Notes under the pieces: generated by a model
Told to the model about the DNA's origin: nothing
What the model saw: the letters and a program-made list of their open reading frames with translations, nothing else
Databases searched by the model: none
Assembly (NCBI GenBank): GCA_025458105.1
Contig: JALOTD010000049.1
Span: 1 to 37,939, forward strand
DNA length: 37,939 nt
Direction of reading: 5' to 3'
Origin: Tabrizicola sp.
GTDB taxonomy: Bacteria; Pseudomonadota; Alphaproteobacteria; Rhodobacterales; Rhodobacteraceae
Program-made: the position numbers and the translations under genes
Part shown: in pieces, positions 14,824-23,965 of the stretch
Layout: every line of letters begins with the position of its first letter
Numbering within the stretch: position 1 is the first letter of the stretch

Positions 14824-16200
14824 TCACCGGTAGCAGACGGATTTGACAGCGGTCACGACCTCGGCGGGCGTGATCAGGGCGAACTTCTCCAGGTTCGCGG
14901 CATAGGGCATCGGCACATCCTTGCCCGTGCAGGTCACGACCGGGGCATCAAGATAGTCGAACGCCTTCTGCATGATCGTCGAAGCCAGATGGTCGCCAAT
15001 CGACCCCACCGGGAAGCCTTCTTCCACCGTGACACAACGGTTCGTCTTCATCACCGACGCCAGCACCGTGTCATAATCGATGGGCCGCAGCGTCCGCAGG
15101 TTCACCACCTCGGCACTGATCCCATCCTTCGCCAGTTCCTCCGCCGCCGCTAGCGCATGCGCACAGCCGATCCCGAAGGACACCAGCGTCACATCCGTGC
15201 CCGACCGCAGAATGCTGGCCTTCCCGAACGGAATGGTGAAATCGCCATCCGTCGGAACCTCGAAGGACCGCCCGTAGAGGATCTCGTTCTCCAGGAACAC
15301 CACCGGGTTCGGATCGCGGATCGCCGTCTTCAGAAGTCCCTTCGCATCCGCCGCCGAGTACGGCATGCAGACGCGCAGCCCCGGGATCGCCGCATACCAA
15401 GCCGCGAAGTCCTGGGAATGCTGCGCCCCAACCCGCGCCGCCGCCCCGTTCGGGCCCCGGAACACCATGGGTGAGCCCATCTGGCCCCCCGACATGTACA
15501 GCGTCTTGGCGGCCGAGTTGATGATGTGGTCGATCGCCTGCATCGAGAAGTTGAAGGTCATGAACTCGACAATCGGCTTCAACCCGCCCCAGGACGCACC
15601 CACACCGATCCCGGCAAAGCCCATCTCGGTGATCGGCGTGTCCACCACGCGGCGCGCGCCGAATTCATCCAGCAGGCCCTGCGAGATCTTGTAGGCCCCC
15701 TGATACTCGCCGACCTCTTCCCCCATCAGGAAGACCGTCGGATCGGCCCGCATCTCCTCGGCCATCGCCTCGCGCAGCGCCTCGCGGACGGTCATCGTCT
15801 TGGTCGGACCCTCGGGCAGGTCGGTGTGCGGCCAGCCGGCCGCCGCGACCGGGGCGGGGGTAGGGGCTGCAGCCACCGCCGCAACCGGGGCTGCCGCGAC
15901 CGGAGCCGCTGCCGGAGCTGCCGCCGCCGGGGCAGGGGCCGCGTCACTGACGCTCTCGCCCTCTTCCACCAACACCGCTATCGGCGTGTTCACCTTCACG
16001 CCCGCCGTGCCTTCGGCGACCAGGATCTTGCCGACGACGCCTTCATCGACCGCCTCGAATTCCATAGTCGCCTTGTCGGTCTCGATCTCGGCGAGGATCT
16101 GGCCCGACTTGACCTTGTCCCCCTCCTTGACCAGCCATTTCGCCAGCGTCCCTTCCTCCATGGTCGGGGACAGCGCGGGCATCAGAACTTCGGTTGCCAT
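14824..16200 (-). CDS. pdhB: Pyruvate dehydrogenase E1 beta subunit with N-terminal lipoyl domain
   Basis: A 458-residue E1-beta subunit. Residues 1-80 form a lipoyl domain ([12 protein letters not shown]), then an Ala/Pro linker, then the E1-beta pyrimidine-binding and C-terminal domains: [49 protein letters not shown] and [17 protein letters not shown] lipoyl domain on E1-beta is an alphaproteobacterial and mitochondrial-lineage trait. With E1-alpha it decarboxylates pyruvate using thiamine diphosphate. The start at 16200 is chosen for the conserved [12 protein letters not shown] and an AGGGGGGA ribosome site; a longer in-frame start 12 codons upstream adds non-conserved residues. Confidence 0.95.
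   Translation of the reverse strand: MATEVLMPALSPTMEEGTLAKWLVKEGDKVKSGQILAEIETDKATMEFEAVDEGVVGKILVAEGTAGVKVNTPIAVLVEEGESVSDAAPAPAAAAPAAAPVAAAPVAAVAAAPTPAPVAAAGWPHTDLPEGPTKTMTVREALREAMAEEMRADPTVFLMGEEVGEYQGAYKISQGLLDEFGARRVVDTPITEMGFAGIGVGASWGGLKPIVEFMTFNFSMQAIDHIINSAAKTLYMSGGQMGSPMVFRGPNGAAARVGAQHSQDFAAWYAAIPGLRVCMPYSAADAKGLLKTAIRDPNPVVFLENEILYGRSFEVPTDGDFTIPFGKASILRSGTDVTLVSFGIGCAHALAAAEELAKDGISAEVVNLRTLRPIDYDTVLASVMKTNRCVTVEEGFPVGSIGDHLASTIMQKAFDYLDAPVVTCTGKDVPMPYAANLEKFALITPAEVVTAVKSVCYR
15958..16200 (-). repeat. Lipoyl-domain coding repeat, copy in pdhB
   Basis: Partner of the copy at 14572-14814, same orientation, about 1.4 kb apart. The direct repeat could recombine and delete most of pdhB, or fuse the pdhB and pdhC lipoyl domains. 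Confidence 0.7.
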
Positions 16201-16214
16201 GTCTATATCCCCCC

Positions 16215-17201
16215 TTACGCCGTGATATCCGTCCAAAGCTCGCTCAGCGGCGGCTCCGGGCTGTCCTTGGCGAACTCGGCGCTTTCGTTCACGATCGCCT
16301 TGATCTCCTTGTCGATGGCCTTCAGCTCCTCATCGGACGCGAGGCCCCCCTGCGTCAGCAGGTCCCGCACATGCTCGATGCAGTCCTTCTCGGTCTTGAT
16401 CTTCTCGACCTCTTCCCGCGTCCGGTACTTGGCCGGGTCGGACATCGAATGCCCGCGATAGCGGTAGGTCATCATCTCCAGGATATACGGCCCCTTGCCG
16501 GCCCGGCAGTGCGCCACGGCCTTCTCTCCGGCCGCCTTCACCGCCAGCACGTCCATCCCGTCGACCTGCTCGCCGGGGATGCCGTAAGCCAGGCCGCGCC
16601 CGTACAGCGTCGTCGACTTGGTGGACCGCTTGACGCTGGTCCCCATCGCATACTGGTTGTTCTCGATCACGAAGATCACCGGCAGGTCCCAGAGTTCCGC
16701 CATGTTGTAGGTCTCATAGACCTGGCCCTGGTTTGCCGCGCCATCGCCGAAATAGGTGAAGGTCACATTGTCATTGCCCAGGTACTTGTCCGCGAATGCC
16801 AGACCGGCCCCCAGCGGCACCTGAGCGCCAACAATCCCGTGCCCGCCGTAGAAATGTTTCTCTTTCGAGAACATGTGCATCGAGCCGCCCTTGCCCTTGG
16901 AGTAGCCTCCAATCCGCCCGGTCAGCTCGGCCATCACGCCCTTCGCGTCCATGCCGCAGGCCAGCATATGCCCGTGGTCGCGGTAGCTGGTGACGCGCTT
17001 GTCGCCTTCCTTGGCCGCCGCCTCCAGACCCACGACCACCGCTTCCTGTCCTATGTACAGGTGGCAGAAGCCGCCGATCAGACCCATCCCGTACAGTTGC
17101 CCCGCCTTCTCCTCGAACCGGCGGATCAGCAGCATCTCGCGGTAAAACTTCAGCAATTCCTCTTTCGAGACATTCGGTCTCGCATCGGGCTTCTTCGCCA
17201 T
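16215..17201 (-). CDS. pdhA: Pyruvate dehydrogenase E1 alpha subunit
   Basis: A 328-residue E1-alpha subunit. The thiamine diphosphate motif is [20 protein letters not shown] through [12 protein letters not shown] (GDG then NN). Other hallmarks are [45 protein letters not shown], the phosphorylation-loop region [20 protein letters not shown] and [17 protein letters not shown]. The start at 17201 has GGGAGGAG eight bases upstream; an in-frame ATG 11 codons earlier lies within the promoter palindrome and is unlikely. It is the first gene of pdhA-pdhB-pdhC. Confidence 0.95.
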   Translation of the reverse strand: MAKKPDARPNVSKEELLKFYREMLLIRRFEEKAGQLYGMGLIGGFCHLYIGQEAVVVGLEAAAKEGDKRVTSYRDHGHMLACGMDAKGVMAELTGRIGGYSKGKGGSMHMFSKEKHFYGGHGIVGAQVPLGAGLAFADKYLGNDNVTFTYFGDGAANQGQVYETYNMAELWDLPVIFVIENNQYAMGTSVKRSTKSTTLYGRGLAYGIPGEQVDGMDVLAVKAAGEKAVAHCRAGKGPYILEMMTYRYRGHSMSDPAKYRTREEVEKIKTEKDCIEHVRDLLTQGGLASDEELKAIDKEIKAIVNESAEFAKDSPEPPLSELWTDITA

Positions 17202-17222
17202 CTGGCTCCTCCCACAGGAAAT

Positions 17223-17248
17223 AGGATGGTTCAACGTTAAACCATCCT
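17223..17248. promoter_or_regulatory. Near-perfect palindrome at the pdhA promoter (candidate operator)
   Basis: Arms AGGATGGTT (17223-17231) and AACCATCCT (17240-17248) flank a self-complementary AACGTT core (17233-17238); only the pair at 17232/17239 mismatches, so 24 of 26 bases are symmetric. It lies 22 bases upstream of the pdhA start and overlaps the predicted -10 end and transcription start. Position and symmetry fit a repressor site for the pdh operon. It could also form a hairpin in the 5' leader. The regulator is unknown; it differs from the E. coli PdhR site. Confidence 0.6.
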
Positions 17249-17274
17249 TACAGCATCGGAGTTTATTGGGTCAA
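17247..17274 (-). promoter_or_regulatory. Putative pdhA promoter
   Basis: On the minus strand, TTGACC (17274-17269) is followed after 16 bases by TGTAAG (17252-17247), matching sigma-70 elements at 5/6 and 4/6. The expected start of transcription falls inside the adjacent palindrome. Confidence 0.45.
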
Positions 17275-17422
17275 AACAATCAGGACACGGCACGCTCCGC
17301 GACGTATGGACCCTTAAGAAATCCACGACTGGGTTTGGGCAGAGAAATCCCCTTCGGCCGAGCCGGTTGCGCGCCCTTCGCGCGCAGAGGCGAGAGAATT
17401 GGCTCGCGCGTCAGCGCTCGAT

Positions 17423-17725
17423 TCAGCGGATAGCGATCTCGTCGGCGCGCAGATAGCCCAGAACGTCCCGCGTCTGCTGGTCCAGCAGGTCAAGATCCAG
17501 ATAGTCGTCCGACAGCCGACGCGTCAGGTTCTGCATCCTGGCCAGTTCGGCCGCCAGCCGGTCGCGCTCGGCGGCAAGCTCATCTGCCTCGGCATCAATC
17601 GCGACCCGGGCGAACATGCCATAGTCGCCCTGGACAGCCGCGAAAGTGAAGTAGGCCCCGAAAAGAAAGGCGACGGCCAAATAGACCAGCCCGCCCAATC
17701 CCCGATGTGCGTTTGCCGCAGCCAT
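17423..17725 (-). CDS. Septum formation initiator family protein (FtsB/DivIC-like)
   Basis: A 100-residue bitopic membrane protein of the FtsB/DivIC family. A short cytoplasmic N-terminus leads to one transmembrane helix (about 12-32, GLVYLAVAFLFGAYFTFAAV), then YGMFARVAIDAE and a coiled coil of Glu/Ala/Leu heptads (about 40-72, AEADELAAERDRLAAELARM), ending with LDLLDQQTRDVLGYLRADE, a pattern typical of the family. FtsB works with FtsL and FtsQ at the division septum. It lies between the aldolase and pdhA genes on the same strand. The rest of the division machinery is not in the window. Confidence 0.85.
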   Translation of the reverse strand: MAAANAHRGLGGLVYLAVAFLFGAYFTFAAVQGDYGMFARVAIDAEADELAAERDRLAAELARMQNLTRRLSDDYLDLDLLDQQTRDVLGYLRADEIAIR

Positions 17726-17839
17726 TTTTTGCCTCGTCTTGGCCCCTCTATGCCGGGGACCTTTTGCGAATCATTGCATAACAGGACCCGCTTGGGAATC
17801 CCGAAAATACACATGTCTCAACGGCTTGAACGGGCGATT

Positions 17840-18660
17840 TCAGGTGACCGAGGCCGCGTGTATGCTGTCGATCGCACCCTTCAGCACGGCATCGAACTCG
17901 GCATCCGACTGCTGCGCGCTCAGCCCCTCGCTCAGCGCACGGCTAAAGCTGGCGATGATCCCGTGGTTCAGCGCCAGGATTTCGTTCGCCTTGTCGCGGC
18001 TATGCCCGCCCGACAGCGCAACGACCTTCAGCACCTTCGGATGCTTGACCAGCGGCTGGTAGAAATCCGGGACCGTCGGCAGCGAAAGCTTCAGCATGAC
18101 CTGGCCATCAAGTGCTTCCAGATGCTTGAGAATCTCCTGCTGCAGCATCGCCTCTGCTTCCGCCTTGTCAGCGATGGAGATCGTCACTTCCGGCTCCAGG
18201 ATCGGCATCAGGCCGTGGCTTGCAACCTGCCGTCCCAGCTCGAACTGCTGCGCCACGACGGCCGCAATCCCCTTGGCATTCGCGGCATTGACGACTGAAC
18301 GTTCTTTGGTCCCGAAGATCCCCGCCTTCGCGGCACGCGCCAAAAGCGCATCCAGCCCCGGGATCGGCTTCATCAGCTGGACGCCGTCAGCTTCCGCCTC
18401 CAGCCCCTTGTCGATCTTCAGGAAGGGCACGACGCCGCGCTTTTCCCACAGGTAGGTCGCCGTGGGCACGCCGTCGATTGTGCGGTCCATCGTCCCCGCA
18501 TCGCATGGATCAGGTCGAACATCTGCTCTTCGCCGGAATACTCGCTTTCCGAAATCCCGTACAGTTTCAGCGCCTTGGGGGTCGATCCGCCCGACTGGTC
18601 CAGCGCGGCAATGAAGCCCCGGCCGTTCCGCACCTGTTCGGTCATCTTAGCGTTGGTCAT
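17840..18660 (-). pseudogene. fda: Class I fructose-bisphosphate aldolase, frameshifted by an internal deletion
   Basis: Class I (Schiff-base) fructose-bisphosphate aldolase of the ~296-residue Fda type. The first part (from 18660, with AGGAGA upstream) reads [20 protein letters not shown] then [17 protein letters not shown] and stops making sense after MFDLIHAMR. The second part resumes in another frame near 18490 with [20 protein letters not shown] and runs to the normal C-terminus, keeping the lysine region VMLKLSLPTVPDFY and LSGGHSRDKANEIL. Staphylococcal Fda, as I recall it, has about 23 residues (TSPSFSPDKILGAILFEQT region) between these points where only 5 bases remain, so about 64 bases are missing. 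As written, no full-length enzyme can be made. It lies just downstream of pgk. Confidence 0.88.
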
Positions 18661-18702
18661 CTTCGTCTCCTGATCCGTTGGCGCTGGCATAGCCCCTGCG
18701 GC

Positions 18703-19893
18703 CTAGCCCATCAAGGCCTTCACGCCCGGCAGCTCCTTGCCTTCCATCCATTCCAGGAAGGCTCCGCCCGCCGTCGAAATGAAGGTAAAGTCATCCGCTG
18801 CCCCCGCCGCGTTCAGCGCAGCCACGGTATCCCCGCCGCCTGCCACTGAAATCAGGCCGCCAGCCTTGGTCAGCCGTGCCGCAGCCAAAGCCGCCGCGTT
18901 GGTCGCCGCATTGAAGGGCTCGATCTCGAAGGCGCCCAAGGGGCCGTTCCAGATCAGCGTCTTGGCACCGGCAAACACTGCTTCCAGTGCCTTTACCGTC
19001 TCCGGCCCCGCATCCAGGATCATCGCGTCCGGCGGGCATTTGTGGACGCTCACGGTCTGGCTGTCCGCCCCCGCCTTGAACTCGCGCGCCACGACCACGT
19101 CCACCGGCAGGTGGATCTGGCAGCCCGCCTTCTGCGCCCGATGCCGGATCTCGCGCGCCGTCTCGGCCATCTCGCGCTCGGCCAGAGACTTGCCCACCTC
19201 GATCCCCTCGGCCACCAGGAAGGTATTCGCCATGCCACCGCCGATCACCAGATGGTCGACCTTGGTCACCAGGTTGGCGAGCAACTCGATCTTGGTTGAG
19301 ACCTTGGCGCCCCCCACAACCGCCACCACCGGCCGCTGCGGAGACCCCAAAGCCGCCTCCAGCGCCTTCAGCTCCGCCTCCATCAACCGCCCCGCCGCCG
19401 CTGGCAACAGCCGCGCCAAGCCTTCCGTTGAGGCATGCGCCCGGTGTGCGGCCGAAAACGCATCATTCACATAGACTTGGCCCAGCTTCGCCATCTGCTC
19501 CGCCAGTTCGGAGTCGTTCTTCTCCTCGCCCGGATGGAACCGAGTGTTCTCCAGCAGAACCACCTCACCCTTGCCCGCCTTGGCAATCGCCGCCGCCGCC
19601 ACATCTCCCAAGCAATCTGCTCCGAACACGACCTTCCGGCCCAGCGATCCGGCCAGTGCCTCGACCACATGGGAAAGGCTCATTTCCGGCACGACCTTGC
19701 CCTTCGGCCGGTCAAAATGCGCCAGCAGCACAACCTTGCCCCCCTTTGCGATGATCGCGTCCACCGTCGGTTTGATCTTGTCGATCCGGGTCATGTCAAT
19801 GACCTTGCCCGCTTCCATCGGCACGTTGATGTCGACCCGTGTCAGCACGACTTTCCCGCTCAGGTCCATGTCATCCAGGGTTTTCCAGGGCAT
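18703..19893 (-). CDS. pgk: Phosphoglycerate kinase
   Basis: A 396-residue phosphoglycerate kinase, interconverting 1,3-bisphosphoglycerate and ADP with 3-phosphoglycerate and ATP. The signature [12 protein letters not shown] replaces the usual RVDxNVP closely; [43 protein letters not shown], the hinge WNGPLGAFE and the C-terminal [13 protein letters not shown] nucleotide loop are all present. The start at 19893 is chosen because AAGGAGA lies just upstream and [14 protein letters not shown] matches family N-termini; a longer frame to 20004 is not supported. It lies upstream of the aldolase, forming a glycolysis/Calvin-type pair. Confidence 0.95.
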   Translation of the reverse strand: MPWKTLDDMDLSGKVVLTRVDINVPMEAGKVIDMTRIDKIKPTVDAIIAKGGKVVLLAHFDRPKGKVVPEMSLSHVVEALAGSLGRKVVFGADCLGDVAAAAIAKAGKGEVVLLENTRFHPGEEKNDSELAEQMAKLGQVYVNDAFSAAHRAHASTEGLARLLPAAAGRLMEAELKALEAALGSPQRPVVAVVGGAKVSTKIELLANLVTKVDHLVIGGGMANTFLVAEGIEVGKSLAEREMAETAREIRHRAQKAGCQIHLPVDVVVAREFKAGADSQTVSVHKCPPDAMILDAGPETVKALEAVFAGAKTLIWNGPLGAFEIEPFNAATNAAALAAARLTKAGGLISVAGGGDTVAALNAAGAADDFTFISTAGGAFLEWMEGKELPGVKALMG

Positions 19894-20021
19894 CGCTGTC
19901 TCCTTCGATGAAAGCCTGCCCGCTATTGCCCCGTCGATCACGCCCGCGTCAACCGCTTTGCCCTTCCCTTGCGCGAAACCCGCCGTTACGGTCGCGCCCG
20001 ACAAACCACAGGAGACACCCG

Positions 20022-20534
<513 letters not shown>

Positions 20535-20553
20535 AGAATAACGGACCTGACGC

Positions 20554-20584
20554 GCGGGGCAGGGCAGGGCATGCCTTGCCCCGC
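20554..20584 (+). terminator. Hairpin downstream of cyclophilin gene
   Basis: GCGGGGCA (20554-20561) pairs perfectly with TGCCCCGC (20577-20584), with a nested GGGC/GCCT pairing in the loop. It lies 20 bases after the cyclophilin stop. The following bases are only weakly T-rich (ACCTATTGT). Confidence 0.45.
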
Positions 20585-20604
20585 ACCTATTGTCTGGGGG
20601 ACCC

Positions 20605-21000
20605 ATGCGCCTAAGCCTCGCCTTGCTTTTTCTCTCTGCCACTGCCACTGCCACCGTTGCCGATCCCCGCCTTGCAGGCACCTATGACGGGATCATCTGG
20701 TCTGGCTTCGAAGGGGCGGGGACAACCGTCCTGACAGTTGCGCGCGACGGAACGATCTCCGGCACGTACCGGTATCAGGACGGCTCTGCGTCCGGCAAAG
20801 GCACGCTGACAGACTGCACCTATTCCATGGCCATCCTGCGCTGCACCTGGAATGATGCCTACGGTTCGGGCGCGCTGGTCGTGCGCTTCGACCCGCCGCT
20901 GAAGGGCTTCCAGGGCAGCTGGTACGACTACTCGATCCCGGAACCCCATGACAGCCCCGAAGGTGGCTATCTGTGGTCCGGCACCCGCCGCCCGGGCTGA
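20605..21000 (+). CDS. Small secreted protein of unknown function
   Basis: A 131-residue protein I do not recognise. A signal peptide (MRLSLALLFLSATATATVA) with likely cleavage before DPR leads to a mature domain of about 112 residues rich in Gly, Tyr, Ser and Thr in an alternating strand pattern (LAGTYDGIIWSGFEGAGTTV, GTISGTYRYQDGSASGKGTL). This suggests a small beta-barrel or beta-sandwich. Two cysteines (TDCTYSMAILRCTW) could form a disulfide. It begins after GGGGGA and sits between two cyclophilin genes on the same strand, raising the possibility that it is a periplasmic client or partner. The sequence contains no catalytic motif that I can identify. Confidence 0.8.
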   Translation: MRLSLALLFLSATATATVADPRLAGTYDGIIWSGFEGAGTTVLTVARDGTISGTYRYQDGSASGKGTLTDCTYSMAILRCTWNDAYGSGALVVRFDPPLKGFQGSWYDYSIPEPHDSPEGGYLWSGTRRPG

Positions 21001-21086
21001 CGCGCGCCGATGTGACCCCCGCGCGATTGACCTTGGCCGCAAAGCCGGGGACAAACCCGCATCCCACGTGATCGAAAGGACAAGAC

Positions 21087-21647
21087 ATGATCCGCAAGCT
21101 GGCCACTCTTTTGGCCCTGACCGCCGCCCCCGCCTTTGCGCAGGATGCCACCGACGGCCCCGGGCCGAACCTGGTCATCGAAGTGGCCGGTGCGGCGAAC
21201 GGCACGATCGTCATCGACCTTCTGCCCGAAGTGGCCCCGCAGCACGTCGCCCAGATCGTCGCGCTGGCCGAAAGCGGCGCCTATGACAACGTGGTCTTCC
21301 ACCGCGTAATCGACGGCTTCATGGCCCAGACCGGAGATGTGCGCTACGGCAAGGCCGGTGGGGATCTTACGCTGGCGGGCACAGGTGACAGCGACATGCC
21401 GAACATCCCGGCCGAGTTCTCTGAAACGCTGTCTTTCCAGCGCGGCGTCGTCGGCATGGCCCGCGCTCAGGACCCAAACAGCGCCAACAGCCAGTTCTTC
21501 ATCATGTTCGCCGATGGCAGCTTTCTTGATGGCCAGTACACGATCTTCGGCAACGTGATCCAAGGCATGGAGGTTGTCGACGCCATCCAGCGCGGTGAGC
21601 CGCCGGCCACGCCAGACGTGATGACCAAGGTCACCGTGCAAAAGTGA
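21087..21647 (+). CDS. Periplasmic peptidylprolyl isomerase (cyclophilin)
   Basis: A 186-residue cyclophilin with a signal peptide (MIRKLATLLALTAAPAFAQD, cleavage after AFA), so it folds proteins in the periplasm. Catalytic-core motifs match the family: VVFHRVIDGFMAQTGDVRYG, DMPNIPAEFSETLSF, MARAQDPNSANSQFFIMFAD and YTIFGNVIQGMEVVDAI. Its core is closely similar to the cytoplasmic copy at 20022-20534, suggesting a local duplication followed by gain of an export signal. GAAAGGA precedes the start. Confidence 0.93.
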   Translation: MIRKLATLLALTAAPAFAQDATDGPGPNLVIEVAGAANGTIVIDLLPEVAPQHVAQIVALAESGAYDNVVFHRVIDGFMAQTGDVRYGKAGGDLTLAGTGDSDMPNIPAEFSETLSFQRGVVGMARAQDPNSANSQFFIMFADGSFLDGQYTIFGNVIQGMEVVDAIQRGEPPATPDVMTKVTVQK

Positions 21648-21981
21648 CAGACGGTCAGGGCGGGTCCTGTACTCGCCCTGCACCTTCGCTCGTGGCGAAC
21701 CTCTCGAATCCTGTCTTTCGCGCCTGAGTCCGCCACCCGCCCTGCGGCGCGATTCGCAACCGGTTGCACTGAAGGACCTGATTTTGGAAAACGATTTCGG
21801 TTAATTTGCAATCATAGGTTGTTTTTCGGGATTTTTTCCGCAACTTCAAGCATTCGTGTCCTTTTTTTCGCCTAGCTTGGCTCTCATTTGCGACGAAGTT
21901 TTCGCTTTGTTTCAGGTTTATTAAGTTTTTGTGACCCGACGCAAAACAGCCGGGTCCGAGATGGGCGAAGCGAAGGCAAGT
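21648..21981 (+). promoter_or_regulatory. AT-richer intergenic region upstream of kinase cassette
   Basis: This 334-base gap holds no convincing gene. CAGGGCG (21656-21662) pairs with CGCCCTG (21674-21680), a possible terminator of the cyclophilin gene without a T-tract. TTGGAA (21784-21789) and TGCAAT (21807-21812), 17 bases apart, are the best sigma-70-like pair for the kinase cassette. The stretch 21781-21930 is unusually T-rich for this genome, with runs TTTTT near 21823 and TTTTTTT near 21862. Confidence 0.4.
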
Positions 21982-23850
21982 ATGAGTATGAGCGAAGCAA
22001 TCCCTGTTGATGTGGAGCTGGAGTTGACCGGCGACGAGTTGACGCCGGGAACGACACTTTCGAACGGCAACTACACCATCGTCCAGCATCTCAAGTCCGG
22101 CGGTTTTGGCATCACCTATCTCGCCCTCGACACGCTCGGGCGAAAAGTCGTGGTCAAGGAATGCTTTCCCAGCGGTATGTGCGCCCGGCCCAGCCGCAGC
22201 GTCCGCCCCAGGTCGCGCAGCTACACCTCCAACATCGCGAGCCTCGTCGAAAAGTTCGTCGCCGAGGCCCATGCCCTGGCGCGCGTCAACCATGCGAACG
22301 TCGTCAAGGTACACCAGGTTTTCCGCGAAAACGAAACCGCCTACATGGCGCTCGACTATGTCGAGGGTGATGATCTGCTTGGCGTCCTGGCCGATCCGGT
22401 GCGCGCTCCGACACACAAGGAAATCCGGTCCTGGCTTATCAAGCTGCTTGACGCGACCGCTGTTGTCCATGAGGCGGGGCTCCTGCACCGCGACATTTCG
22501 CCCGACAACATTCTGATCGACGCCAATCGGCAGCCAGTGCTGATCGACTTTGGAGCCGCGCGCGAACAGGGCCCGGCCGCCGAACGCGCGGCCTCCACCC
22601 TGCATGTGGTCAAGGACGGCTATTCTCCGCAGGAACTCTATCTTTCGGGTGGGGATCAGGGACCGTGGAGCGACCTCTACGCACTCGCAGCCACCTTCCA
22701 TCATCTCATTACTGGTCAGGCGCCGCCGAACAGCCAGGAACGTCTTGCTGCCATGGCCACGCAAAGCCCCGACCCCTTGATCCCTTTGGCAGGGCGCTTC
22801 CCCGCCTATGATGCCGCCTTTTTGGCTGCCATCGACAAGGCCATGTCGGTGTTGCCGCGTGACCGGCTGCAATCGGCGCGGCAGTGGCTCTCGGCGATCA
22901 CCGAAAGCGCCGATGGCAAGGTCCTGCGTCTGCCCGTGGCCGAGCCGCCGCGCATCGTCACGCCGATGTCCCGCATCACCCGGATCGAGGCGGATGCCAA
23001 GCGCAGACCCGTGGGTCCAATGGCTGCAGTCGGGGCAGCCGCAGCCCTTGCCACTCTGGCCATCGGTGTCTACCTCGCCCTGCCCGACTCCAAGCTGGCA
23101 CCGGTCGCCCGCCAACAGGGAGATGCGGTTGCTTCAGCTGCCGCTCCGCCGGATGACCCGTCCGCACCCGCAGACTCCGTTGTGCCCGCCTCAGAACCTC
23201 TGCAAGACAGCGCTGCGGCTCCAGCCGCAGAGCCGGTCCTGACTGATGTCGTCGAGACGTCCGGTGCGGCGCCCGTGTCTGTCTCCAAGGCCGAAGGCCT
23301 GGTGTCTGGTTGGCAGATTGCGCTTCCCTTTACCGCCTCGAATGATCGTCCGTCGGTTGTCGGCAGCGTTGTGGGCAACGTGCCTGACTGGCTTGCCCCG
23401 GGGGTCGAGATCGTCGCGGTGAACGGATCGCCCGTCGCCAGCATTTCCGACATCCCCGCCCTTGTAGCGCAATCTGCAGACCCGAAAGATGCCGTGGCCC
23501 TCGAGATGGCCTTTACTGTGGTGACCGAGAGTGGTGGCGACCCTGTCGACCAGGTGCTGGATGTGCCGGTCGTGCACGACGTGACGCTTTCATCTGGCGC
23601 CCGCTTCGCCGTTAGGGCCAGTGGCACGGCATGGCGCACCGAGGTTGTTGCCCTGCCATCCGGCTATACCGGCGACATGCAGGTGGGCGACATCGTCGTC
23701 GCCCATGTCGAGACGAACACCCCGCTTAACGGTCCATCCGACATGGCTTCGGTCCTGTCGACGGCCATCGCTGCGGGGTCCGAGGCCACTGCCTTCGCCG
23801 TCCAGCGCGGGGGCAGCATGTGGGTGGTTTCCTTGCCCTTGCCCGGCTGA
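21982..23850 (+). CDS. Transmembrane Ser/Thr protein kinase with C-terminal PDZ-like domains
   Basis: A 622-residue Hanks-type kinase. The catalytic domain covers about 30-310: glycine loop LKSGGFGITYLA, Lys59 in VVVKECFP, HRD in LLHRDISPDNILI (169-171), DFG in LIDFGAARE (189-191), and SPQELYLSGGDQGPWSDLYA in place of the APE segment. One transmembrane helix (about 346-367, AAVGAAAALATLAIGVYLAL) leads to a Pro/Ala/Asp-rich linker. Two PDZ-like regions follow (VGNVPDWLAPGVEIVAVNGS about 445-500; DMQVGDIVVAHVETNTPL about 560-600), predicted outside the cytoplasm. Topology suggests a receptor kinase. The start at 21982 is chosen for the GAAGG upstream; ATG 21961 and GTG 21931 are alternatives. 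It leads a three-gene cassette; no PASTA domains and no paired phosphatase are visible. Confidence 0.85.
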   Translation: MSMSEAIPVDVELELTGDELTPGTTLSNGNYTIVQHLKSGGFGITYLALDTLGRKVVVKECFPSGMCARPSRSVRPRSRSYTSNIASLVEKFVAEAHALARVNHANVVKVHQVFRENETAYMALDYVEGDDLLGVLADPVRAPTHKEIRSWLIKLLDATAVVHEAGLLHRDISPDNILIDANRQPVLIDFGAAREQGPAAERAASTLHVVKDGYSPQELYLSGGDQGPWSDLYALAATFHHLITGQAPPNSQERLAAMATQSPDPLIPLAGRFPAYDAAFLAAIDKAMSVLPRDRLQSARQWLSAITESADGKVLRLPVAEPPRIVTPMSRITRIEADAKRRPVGPMAAVGAAAALATLAIGVYLALPDSKLAPVARQQGDAVASAAAPPDDPSAPADSVVPASEPLQDSAAAPAAEPVLTDVVETSGAAPVSVSKAEGLVSGWQIALPFTASNDRPSVVGSVVGNVPDWLAPGVEIVAVNGSPVASISDIPALVAQSADPKDAVALEMAFTVVTESGGDPVDQVLDVPVVHDVTLSSGARFAVRASGTAWRTEVVALPSGYTGDMQVGDIVVAHVETNTPLNGPSDMASVLSTAIAAGSEATAFAVQRGGSMWVVSLPLPG

Positions 23851-23965
23851 TCCCGGGCGCATCCCGGCAGACGGGACGAAATCTGTGTCAAGGCGTCGGG
23901 ATTCCGCGCGCCATCGCTTGCGCGCGCCTTTTCCGGTGCCGGTATCGAATATGGAGGAGTAAGAC

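Noticed and set aside
13693-15153. A 486-codon open frame opposite pdhC and pdhB
   Set aside because: It lies fully antisense to strongly conserved genes and its Arg/His/Gly-rich composition is typical of GC-rich shadow frames.
17368-17386. GC hairpin TGCGCGC/GCGCGCA after the FtsB-like gene as a terminator
   Set aside because: The stem is perfect but no T-tract follows on the minus strand; left unassigned.
18418-18490. Programmed ribosomal frameshift in the aldolase gene
   Set aside because: Residues are missing as well as the frame changing, and there is no slippery heptamer; a deletion explains both.
23900-23940. GCGCGC/GCGCGC hairpin with TTTT between the kinase and the OmpA fusion as a terminator
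   Set aside because: Short stem with ambiguous register and a broken T-tract; the genes may still be co-transcribed.
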